Source: Zanthoxylum bungeanum (taxonomy: Eukaryota; Streptophyta; Magnoliopsida; Sapindales; Rutaceae). From it: a stretch of 64,000 bases of DNA. Shown one piece after another: positions 31,763 to 42,259 of this stretch. The stretch spans positions 124,001-188,000 of the forward strand of contig SKCR01023419.1 in the NCBI GenBank assembly GCA_019454045.1, read 5' to 3'. The position numbers were made by a program, and so were the translations under genes. Position 1 is the stretch's first letter, and each line of letters starts with the position of its first letter. The notes below the pieces were generated by a model, which worked only from the letters and a program-made list of their open reading frames with translations, did not search any database and was not told where the DNA came from.

Positions 31763-33818
31763 TGTTGGACAGTTATGACCCATAACATCACTATTTGTAC
31801 ATATGATGGTGTTGTTGTACAAATTAACTATGTGACAAATGAAATTGTTCTTCTATCATTTGTAATTAGATTACCAAGATGTATAAATGATAGAAGGTCC
31901 ATATGATTGGTTCCAGATTGATAAGATATGAGACAATATCAATCAATGAAGGTTTAATCATTAAATATCCCTAGTCGTAGTATTATCGAGATTGGACATC
32001 GATCATGCGGAATAGACTAGTATTGCACTTGTGCGCGTTGTGGGAGCATGACGGCATAATTCTCATATATTTGGGTATATGATACTCATGCAAGTGTAAT
32101 AGAAGGTTGTTTTTACCGATGGTACAGGAAACAGCTTCGCTCTGGATAGACCCCTCGAAATTCCATTGGTAGTATGACTATGTGTCTATGGAAGTCCGAA
32201 TCAGGGTAGGGGTATTTGGTCTTAACCTGAGACTTGCACCGCTAATACTTACGACAATCAATATACTTTGGTTTTGGTCGTCCAGGGCTTTAACAGGTTC
32301 TGTGTACGCCTCTTCTGGGTATATTGAGAATCGTAGTGTATTAGGTGTGATGTCGAGATGGAAGTATCACTCTAGTCATAGTGGAGATGATGATCACGTA
32401 GGATACAGAACTGGTTCTCTTATATGCCGCAGCTATCAGGATATTATGACTAGGTCATGTTTATCCGATTGTAGAGACTAGTTACCAGAGATCCGATATG
32501 TGCTTCGTACGGGGCAGACACATTTCCAGCCCCAGGCCTTGCACGTGGCATCCGATGCTGGATCGAAATACGTAATACTACGTATACTACGCCTGATATA
32601 GATCACATATTCTAGTAAGAATATTTCTGGAGAATTGGGTAGGCATGATGCTTTGCTAGAAGCCAACCATGTCTTGTAAATCGGTAAAAACGTAGTACTA
32701 GGTACGTACGTATTCGGATAGTCCGACGACCGGATTTACTGCCAATATATACGGGGATCTCATGGGTCGCTTCCTGAAGATTCACTGATGACGTATGACT
32801 CGCACTTTATTAATCTGGGATTAATTAATGAGATAGATAAAATTAATCTGGGATTAATTACGGAGATATTTTATCTGGGATAAAATATTAATTAAAAGAG
32901 AGAATACGATTAATTTGGAATTAATCGATAAAATAATATATTCGATATATTATACGAAATTGGATTTCGACGCGGAATTAAAATTAGATTTTAATTCGGG
33001 CGAACGAGTTAATTTAGAATTAATTCGTTAGCGACGTGAATAGTGATTTTTCTAGGCATAATTATTTAATTTCGTCGCAACAGAAAATTCGTTAATTTGG
33101 AATTAGCGAACCCGAGCCCGGGAGTGTTTGCGGACGCACTCGCATTTCGAATTTAAGTGCGGCCCACAAGTCACATCTAGCGTCAAATCACTTGTCAATC
33201 GATTGATGTGATGTCTAGTCACTTTGAGTGATGTGACAACATGTCACTATTGATTGATGTTGGTAGTTGGAAGGCATTGATTGTTTTTGCCTTTGACTTT
33301 TGGAAATTTGAAAATGGTTTTGGTATTTGATTTTTTGGAAAATCAAAACAATAAACATAACACATTTTCTCTCTCTCTCTAGCAACCACACATGGTTTTA
33401 GAAACCCATTTCCCTCTCTCCCTCTCTTGGTTTTTGAAGCCTTTTCTTTTCTTGGCAAGGCCAAAATTTACAAGGATGAAGATGGTGATTTTTGTGGCAA
33501 AAATCACCAAGAGCTAGCACTCAAAAGAGGACATACAAAGGTGATAGGGAATCTTTTTCATTAGCATGGAATCACCAAATAAAGCTTGGAGCTTGAAGAC
33601 ACTCTTGGAGCACACTTGGAGGACACCATGGCCGAAAAATTGAAGCACCATTGGAGCAGAAAACCGTGAGCTTCCATGGATGAAAGCTTGAAGATTTTCG
33701 TTGTTCCTCGCATCGCCTCAACCAATCGTTGTAAGTATGATTCCGCCATACTTTTTCGATTATTCACATGTTGTTTCATTGCTTGATTTGATCCTTGGGA
33801 CCTAATAGAAACCTAACA
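31763..33818 (+). repeat. B3 5' LTR
   Basis: TGTTGGACAGTTATGACCC to AAACCTAACA, 2056 bp. The clearest palindrome series lies at 32809-33122 and the 3'-end hairpin at 33733-33753. The small LTR ORF spans 32182-32481 (99 codons). Confidence 0.95.
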
Positions 33819-33819
33819 A

Positions 33820-33833
33820 TGGTATCTTGAGCC
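33820..33833 (+). promoter_or_regulatory. B3 primer-binding site
   Basis: TGGTATCTTGAGCC one base after the 5' LTR, of initiator-methionine tRNA type with two changes. Confidence 0.75.
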
Positions 33834-36166
33834 ATTTTGAGCATGAAACTTGATTAGGGTAAAATTGGGTAAATTGTATTTGAGAATGATTTGATAAAAT
33901 TAATTGATTGAGTATGCTTAAATGACATTTAAATGACGTTTAATTGAAGTTGTATTGGATCAATTTCATGAAAAGTTGATTGGATCAATTTTTGCCCAAA
34001 TCTTAGGCTTGGCCGAGAGTTTCAATGCCCTATGTCATGGTGATTTTTTGATTTTTGATTCATTGGATAAGTTGAAATCAATTGGGAATTGTTGATTTGA
34101 GAATTAATGGATTGAATTTGAAATTGGACTAAATTCCCTAAAATGCCGAGACAATGAAAGCATGGAAAATGATTGATTTTTTATTAAAATGTGTTGGACA
34201 TGTTTTGATGTTAATGAGCATAATTAATTGTACAAATTGGTGTTTTGGAAATTTTAATTTGGGTAATTAATTATCGCTATACACTTAGGTTAATTAAGTT
34301 ATGAAATTTGGAATTTGGTAATTTAATTAATTGGGCCTATTTTGGAAATTGGGCTTGTAAAGTTGTAATTGGAATTAATGGGCTTGGTTGTACCAAGTTA
34401 GGTTTAGGCTAAATTGGTTGGATCCAATTGGGCCCAAAACCATTTCCATAAAGTCCAATTATGACTTAATGGACCTTTAAAATTAATTGGGCCTAATGTG
34501 CCTAAATTGGTTTCTTGGCAAATAAAGGTGATTCCTTAAATGGGCTTTGGTATTTGGGTTTGACCCATATTGACCAAAAGTCCATGCCTTATAAATTAAT
34601 TAAAAGCCCATTGGACTTCAAAATTAAATTGACATTGGATGTTAATCGGGCTTTGAGACCCGTAACGATTAGATTTGGAATCTAAGTCGTAAAGGTTCAT
34701 TAATAAAGTGAATTATTTAATTTGGAATTAAATAAATGAATTAGTATTAAATACAAATTAAATTGGATTTAATGTTGTAGTTTAGTTTAATTCAAGAATT
34801 CGTACTTTGAGTACTTATTCGCAAACGAGTTGGACCCGCGCAAAATCAAATCGTTGTTTGAACATTGGATGGTCATTAATATTCAGATTAATTAATTGGA
34901 TTAGATTGATTGATAACATGCTTGTGTGAATACATGGTTGCGATGTGAATAATGTATATCAGATGGATATTAGATGAGTGGGGCAATTTTGGAAATTATG
35001 TAATAAATTTAGAATTTATTAATTGGACCTACGTGTCCAGCCTATTACCTCCTTACTCTTTGTATTTCTCTTCTCACATATTCCCCTCAATGTAAATGAG
35101 GTTTCTTTAGAAGTGTTATGTAATCGGTTAGAAGTAATACTTGTGTTGGCGGGAGAGAGGAAAACGAGAGATTTGTTCTAGGAACAATATTTAAATATCC
35201 ATCCGCATATCATTATTATATTTATTTATACGCGCCTTATTATGTGTTTAGAATGCATGTTTAAGGGTGTATGATGATGAGACCTTAACAAAGATAATTA
35301 ATTGGTTGCCAATTGCACGCGAAAAACCCTCAACATCATATTAAGCGTTTTTCCTTCCATTGAGTGATTCTTACTTAAGATCCAAGACTGGCATTGGTTT
35401 GTTGGCCAAAGTCAAAACCTTTGTCCGTTGAGGATGTGTTTGAATCATGAAGGCTTTGTTCCATATTGGTGTCTTGTCCAAGTTGTGATTTGTTGGCCAA
35501 AGTCAAGATCACTTCTTGTCCATCGACATTGATTACGAAGCTTTCCAAGGTCAATGGGTTCCGCTTAACTGGGATCACTAAGTTTGTTGTGCCAAAGCTA
35601 AGGCTTAGTTGATTCAGAGGAAAAATGTTAGGCAATATATTAGATATATTGGCATATATAGGATATATGTTTCGGACTTTGATGTCCACCTACTGGATCT
35701 AGGAATTGGATGGGATCCAATTGATCTTAGAGATATACCTAGTTAATTATCATATAATTTGTTGGCCAAAGTCAAGATTGTGTGTTATTTAACGGGATCC
35801 TAGCCCACTAGGAAACAAGGTTTCCCGAGTACTCCACATAGGGTTAGAGGCTCACCGAAAAATAGTGGGAGGCAAGTATTAGATTTGCAATATTCGTTTA
35901 GTTACTTGCCATACGCGCTCATTTCATTTTTCGTTAATAAATTAATATATTAGTTGGACTTATATTTAATCGTTGTTTTAATTAAACAGTTGGACTGTAT
36001 TCAAACTATTTCATTTATAGTTGATTATATAATTGGATTATAGTAATCAATATAATTGAAGTTAACTAATTTAAATTATAGTTGATTATATAGTTGGACT
36101 ATAGTAATCATTATGATGAATAGTACTTAAATTCGTTGATTAAATAGTTGGACTATTAGAATCAAG
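33834..36166 (+). other. B3 untranslated leader (~2.3 kb)
   Basis: Same architecture as B1 and B2: TGGGCC-type motifs at about 34330-34660, hairpin quartet at 35399-35781, AATTGGAT/ATCCAATT stem near 35705, then several copies of the (A)TAGTTGGACTAT-type palindrome between 35988 and 36156 where B1 and B2 have fewer. No ORF. Confidence 0.8.
35399..35781 (+). promoter_or_regulatory. B3 leader hairpin quartet
   Basis: Repeat copies start at 35399, 35490, 35584 and 35759. Arms: GGTTTG/CAAAACC (copy 1), GTGAT/ATCAC (copy 2; 35485, 35508), AAGT/GCTT (copy 3; 35580, 35603, a G-T wobble intermediate between B1 and B2) and ATAAT/ATTGT (copy 4; 35754, 35777, against ACAGC/GTTGT in B1). Pairing survives despite arm changes. 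Confidence 0.6.
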
Positions 36167-36880
36167 ATAAATTGAAAGATTAGTGTTTAAAACATAATCC
36201 TGGGCGAAAATGTATTTAAACGACTTTAATTTTCAATTTGGGAATAAAATCTCAGGATAGTCCTGAAAACTAAGAAGTTACTTTATTTGATAAAATAACA
36301 TCTTAGGCCTAAGCTTGAAATTAAGCAAATAGTAGAACATGATATTTGGAACATTCATGTGATGATAACTTTAGTGCTTAATCCAATATGCTTGCCGCAA
36401 ATAGACTCATTAATTTCTTATTCAGAACTAAGGATTAGATCATTAAAAGTATGATATTGAAATTGAAGGATCTTCATAGATCTATCCTTAGATCTTAGAA
36501 GAACAAATTGCAATATAAAACTCTTGGAGAGTTAATGGCTATACTCAAGGAGACAAAGCCAGAGTTTGCAATAAGACAAGAAGCGCAAGGCGCACCTTAC
36601 TTCAACATTCTAGAAGGGCAAGGCTTGGCCAAAGGCTTCTGGGGTGTGGAAAACGGACAAAGGCAAAGTCATTATAATCTTCTGGGAAGTCAAAGGACAT
36701 ATCCCAAGATGTCGGCCTAAATTGTGGCAAACGGGGTCACTGAAGCGTGACTGCCGTATGGACAAGGCAGACATGAAGGAATTGAAGACGGTGCAAGCCT
36801 CCGACTTCAAATATGTTTGTTATAAACATGTTCACTACTAGTATTAAAATTGGATTTTAGATACTAATAGTGGTACAAAA
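36167..36880 (+). pseudogene. B3 gag remnant
   Basis: The position equivalent to the gag start codon is ATA (36167-36169), 10 bases after ATAGTTGGACTAT. Stops include TAA 36411 (shared with B1 and B2) and TAA 36429 (shared with B1). In the zinc knuckle (about 36711-36757) the first cysteine codon is changed and one base is lost, breaking the frame. No functional capsid can be made. Confidence 0.8.
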
Positions 36881-39701
36881 ATATGTACTGATGTGCAGAA
36901 TCTGCTGAGAGCAGGATACTGACTTCATATGAGATCTACCTACGAATTGAAAAAGGGACGACAGTCGTTGTTTTAACCGTAGAAACCTAAGTTTAGGAAC
37001 TACCCTTCGGGTGTGTACTTAAATTAGGAAACTGTTACAGTGTAACTAGTTTGACTAGGAACATTATCTCTATATCAGGGTTTAACCCGTTGCGGGTGTA
37101 CCTTTATATTCTAGAACACTAAAGTGTTTTATTTTATAAAGATGATATTGAGATAAACACATTAAATGTGAATAACAGTACTTATATTTTGAATATAAAT
37201 AAATCTCGAACATATAACATGACAAACAAATAGCTCAAACTGAATTAATCAGTTGAGACTTATAAGTGGCATTGTTGTCTGGGACACAATTAACAAGACT
37301 CGTATATCCACACTTTCGAAGAGTGGGTACTAGGACAAATTTGATTCTATTCAAATGATGTCTACGAATCTAGTTTATTGGGCAAAGTGCCTAAAATACT
37401 ATTTACTTGGTAAAAGTGCAAATGCCACCAATCTGTTAGCCCTTATTCATAGTGAAGTAAGTGGGCCCATATCTAGCTAGACTAGATGTGGATATGAATA
37501 TTTCGTGACCTTTACGGTTGAGGCATCGCGTTATGGTTATGTGTTTCTTTTGAAACACGAATCGGAAACTTTTAGAGTTTCGACACGAAGTAAACAAACA
37601 GATCGGCTAAAGTATTAAACTGTCACGGTTAGACCATGATGAAAATACTTAAGCAATAAGTTTCTCAAATACTTGAAAGAGTATAGTATTTTTTCAATGA
37701 GCACTCCTCCCGGAACACGTCAATTTGACGGTGTGTCCAAACTGAGAAACCGAATTTTGTTGGACATGATAAGGTTTATCATGAGTTGCTCTGAGCTACC
37801 ATTTCCTTCAACGAATAAGCTTTAAACAGTGAAAAACTTATTTTGAATAAGGTTCCATAAAAATCTGTTTGACAGACTTCATATTAGATATGAATAGGAA
37901 AGAAACTGGGTTTTCTCATTCCTGAAGATTTGGGAATGCTGGGCATATGTTTGGATGATACCAAACTAAAACCCAAATCGGATAAGTGCCTAATTGTAGG
38001 TTATCCTAGGGAAACCAAAGTATAGTACTTATATAACTCACAAGAGAACAATGTAATTGTTGCTCGCCATGCGGTTTTCCTAAGAGGAATACCTATATGC
38101 AGTGGTAAGTGGAAGGAAAGTAAAACTCGATGAAAATCAGAGTAATACTATTCCAGGCACAGATTCCTTAATGGAACACAAATAGTTCATCAATGATGAA
38201 ACTATACCAATAATCTTCGAATACACAAGAACCGCGTAAGTCGGAGAGAGTCAGAAAACAACTTGGGGTATGGGTTTCTAATCTCACCTCATAAAGATGT
38301 TAATCTTATTGAGAAATACGAACTGACTACGTATGAGGAAGTGATACAAGGTATCGACTCCCTATTATGGCAAAGTGCCATGATGTCCGAAATGGATTCC
38401 ATATATACCAACTATGTTTAGACACTAGTTGATGTACCGCAAGGCATTGTGCCTATTGGTACTATATAAGTCTTCAAGGAAGACATACATGGAAGGCAAC
38501 ATACCAACGTACAAAGCTAGGCTTGTAGCGAAAAGGTATCGTTATCAACATTGGGTTGATTACAACGAAATCTTTTACTCGTTGCCACGGTAAATCCATT
38601 TGGATAATGCTTGCTGATGCTGCATGTTTCATTTATGAAATATGGCAGCTAAATGCCAAAACCGCTTTCCTTAACGGAAACCTTTTGGAGGATGTTTAAG
38701 ACATCCTGACATTTTTGTCGTACCATAACTAGCAAACAAGGTTTGCAGGTTAATTCGATCCATGGATGGATTGAAGCAAGCATAGCATTCTTGGAATTAT
38801 CGCTTTGATGTAATCATAATAGTATATGATTTAATTCAAAACAAAAATGATTCTTGTGTATATAAGGAGGTTAGTGGGAGCGCACTGACAATGAATGTCT
38901 TAAATAATGATAAAATATCATTTCTTGGAAACGATATTCCCATAATACAAACGGTGAAAGCTTGGCTTTCATGAAAAATTCTCCGTAGAATTTTTGGGAG
39001 AGACAACCTTTATTCTAGGAATAAAGATCTACTGGGATAGATCTAAAATTTGTTGGCACTCTCCGAGAACTCGTACATTGATATAAATGTACGCGACCTG
39101 ATGTCTCATATGCTTTGAGCATATGGAGTCACGATCAGGCCAATGCAAGTGATAGTCACTAGATTGATGTTAAGAACATCCTTTAGTATCTTAGATGAAC
39201 TAAGGATGCTATCTTAGACTATGGAGATGGAGAACTTGAAGTGACTAGGTTCACCATTGCAAGTTTCCTAACCCATAAAAATGACTATAAGTCATAACAA
39301 CGGTACTATACAGTTTGAATAGAGGAACAGTGAGCTGGAAATCTTCCAAGCAAGATATTGTTACCGAATAAACAATACAAGCGGGTTATTGCTGCAGCTG
39401 AGGCAGCAATAGAAGCCTTCTGGATTGATAATAATCCTAATTAGATTATGAGTAGTTCTGTTAGCAGCTAAGCTAGGCTACAGCGCAGGCTAAAGAATTA
39501 ATTGTCTCATCAACGATCCAGATAAATATTTCGACTATTCATCTGATTCGTTCGGATCATACATCGTGGCGATGTAATAATCGAATAAATCGCATCAGAT
39601 GATAATCATGCAAATCCGCTGACGAAAGCATTTTCTCAGCAGAAATTTGAGCGAACCGTACATAGTTCGGGTGTAGGACACTGAGTGATTGGCTATAGGC
39701 C
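36881..39701 (+). pseudogene. B3 pol remnant
   Basis: Protease, GAG-pre-integrase (near 37268), integrase (about 37430-38000), RT (about 38340-39000) and RNase H (about 39080-39650) are recognisable only by alignment with B1 and B2. Stops shared with B1: TAG 37478, TAA 37858, TAG 37885 and TGA 37891. The RT motif YVDD reads N-N-D-K at 38903-38914. Many extra one-base indels. Confidence 0.8.
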
Positions 39702-39711
39702 AAGTGGGAGA
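39702..39711 (+). promoter_or_regulatory. B3 polypurine tract
   Basis: AAGTGGGAGA directly before the 3' LTR. Unlike the coding region it is unchanged, as expected for a cis signal needed for mobility. Confidence 0.8.
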
Positions 39712-39712
39712 T

Positions 39713-41771
39713 TGTTAGACAGTTATGACCCATAGCATCACTATTTGTACAAATCGTGGTGTTGTTGTACAATTAAACTATGTGACAAAGGAAATTGTTC
39801 TTCTATCATTTGTAATTAGATTACCAAGATGTATAAATGATAGAAGGTCCATATGATTGGTTTCAGATTGATAAGATATGAGACAGTATCAATCCATGAA
39901 GGTTTAATCATTAAATATCCCTAGTCGTAGTATTATCGAGATTGGACATCGATAATGCGGAATAGACTAGTATTGCACTTGTGCGCGTTGTGGGAGCATA
40001 ATGACATAGTTCTCACATATTTGGGTATAAGATACTCATGCAAGTGTAATAGGAGGTTGTGTTTACTGATGGTATGGGAAACAGCTTCGCTCTGGATAGA
40101 CCCCTCAGAATTCCATTGGTAGTATGACTATGTGTCTATGGAAGTCCGAATCAGGGTAGGTGTTTTTGGTCTTAACCTAAGACTTGCATCGCTAATACTT
40201 GCGACAATCAATATACTTTGGTTTTGGTCATCCAGGGCTTTAACAGGTTCTGTGTACGCCTCTTCTGGCTATATTGAGAATCGTAGTGTATTGGGTGTGA
40301 TGTCGAGATGGAAGTATCACTCCAGTCATAATGGAGATGATGATCATGTAGGATACGGAACTGGTTCTCTTATATGCCGCATCTATCGGGATATTATGAC
40401 TAGGTCATGTTTATCCGATTGTAGAGACTAGTTACCAGAGATCCGATATGTGCTTCGTACGGGGCAGACACATTTCCAGCCCCAGGCCTTGCACGTGACA
40501 TCCGATGCTGGATCAAAATACGCAATACTACGTATACTACGCCTGATATAGATCACATATTCCAGTAAGAATATTTTTGGAGAATTGGGTAGGCATGATG
40601 CTTTGCTAGAAGCCAACCATGTATTGTAAATCGGTAAAAATGTAGTACTAGGTACGTACGTGTTCGGATAGTCCGACGACCGGATTTACTGCCAACATAT
40701 CCGGGGATCTCATGGGTCGCTTCCCGAAGATTCACCGATGACGTATGACTCACACTTTATTAATCTGGGATTAATTAATGAGAGAGATAAAATTAATCTG
40801 GGATTAATTACGGAGATATTTTATCTGGGATAAAATATTAATTAAAAGAGAGAATACGATTAATTTCGAATTAATCGATAAAATATATATATCGATATAT
40901 TATACGAAATTGGATTTCGACGGGGAATTAAAATTAAATTTTAATTTGGGCGAACGAGTTAATTTATAATTAATTCGTTAGCGACGTGAATAGTGATTTT
41001 GCCAGGCATAATTATTTAATTACGTCGCAACGGAAAATTCGTTAATTTGGAATTAGCGAACCCGAGCTCGGGAGTGTTTGCGGATGCACTCGCATTTCGA
41101 ATTCAAGTGCGGCCCACAAGTCACATCTAACGTCAAATCACTTTTCAATCGATTGATGTGATGTCTAGTCACTTAGAGTGATGTGACAACATGTCACTAT
41201 TGATTGATGTTGGTAGTTGGAAGGCAATGATTATTTTTGCCTTTGACTTTTGGAAATTTGAAAATGGTTTTGGTATTTGATTTTTTGGAAAATCAAAAAC
41301 AATATACATAACACATTTTCTCTCTCTCTCTCTTGCAACCACACACGGTTTTAGAAACCCATTTCCCTCTATCCCTCTCTTGGTTTTTGAAGCCTTTTCC
41401 TTTCTTGGCAAGGCCGAAATTTACAAGGATGAAGATGGTGATTTTTGTGGCAAAAATCACCAAGAGCTAGCCCTCAAAAGAGGACATACAAAGGTGATAG
41501 GAAATCTTTTCATGAGCATGAAATCACCAAATAAAGCTTGGAGCTTGAAGACACTCTTGGAGCACACTTGGAGGACACCATGGCCGAAAAATTGAAGCAC
41601 CATTTGGAGCATAAAACCGTGAGCTTCCATGGATGAAAGCTTGAAGATTTTCGTTGTTCCTCGCATCGCCTCAACCGATCGTTGTAAGTATGATTCCGCC
41701 ATACTTTTTCGAGTATTCACATGTTGTTTCATTTCTTGATTTGATCCTTAGGACCTAATAGAAACTCAATA
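39713..41771 (+). repeat. B3 3' LTR
   Basis: TGTTAGACAGTTATGACCC to AAACTCAATA (the last bases differ from the CTAACA end), 2059 bp, closely similar to the 5' LTR. Palindrome series at about 40760-41080, 3'-end hairpin at 41686-41706, small LTR ORF at 40132-40431. Confidence 0.95.
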
Positions 41772-41776
41772 TACCG

Positions 41777-42244
41777 ATGCAAGTTTCCAAACCGATATAG
41801 ACGACTGTAAGTCACAATCCGAGTACATGTTTTGTTTGAATAACGGAGCAGTAAGCTGGAAATCTTCCAAGCAAAAGACTGTTGTCGATTCAACAATAGA
41901 AGCAGATTATATTGCTGCAGCTGAAGCAGCAAAAAAGGCAGTTTGGATCCGTAAATTCCTAATTGGATTAGGAGTAGTTCCGTTAGCAGCTGAGCCCGTT
42001 CCATTGTATTGTGACAATAACAGGGCTATAGCGCAGGCTAAGAAATCACAGTCTCATCAACGATCCAAGCATGTTCTTCGACGTTTCCATCTGATTCATG
42101 AGATCATACATCGTGGCGATGTGAATATCAAGAATGTCGCACAGAGGACAACATTGCAGATCCGCTGACGAAAGCTATTCCTCAGCAAAAGTTTGAGCTT
42201 CATGTACATAGTTTAGGTGTTAGATGCTTGAGTGACTGGCTATA
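41777..42244 (+). pseudogene. B2 RNase H, C-terminal part
   Basis: Continues B2 pol after B3: TDASFQTD, NNGAVSWKSSKQKTVVDST, EADYIAAAEAAKKAVWIRKF, LYCDNNRAIAQAK, HQRSKHVLRRFHLIHEII and RGDVNI, the full C-terminal signature of copia RNase H. The frame is open from about 41777 to a stop near 42168. A small shift near 42130 spoils the usual NxADxLTK end. Carries the conserved catalytic acidic residues of the first and last blocks. Confidence 0.85.
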
Positions 42245-42248
42245 GGCC

Positions 42249-42258
42249 AAGTGGGAGA
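42249..42258 (+). promoter_or_regulatory. B2 polypurine tract
   Basis: AAGTGGGAGA two bases before the 3' LTR at 42260. Confidence 0.8.
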
Positions 42259-42259
42259 T

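Larger units (their letters stand above)
31763..41771 (+). mobile_element. Element B3, full-length copia family B nested in B2
   Basis: LTRs 31763-33818 and 39713-41771 and a perfect target duplication taccg (31758-31762 and 41772-41776). Excising it rejoins the B2 RNase H motif LEVTGYTDASF in frame. B3 must therefore be younger than B2, yet its gag and pol are far more decayed, with stops in nearly every segment. Confidence 0.95.
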
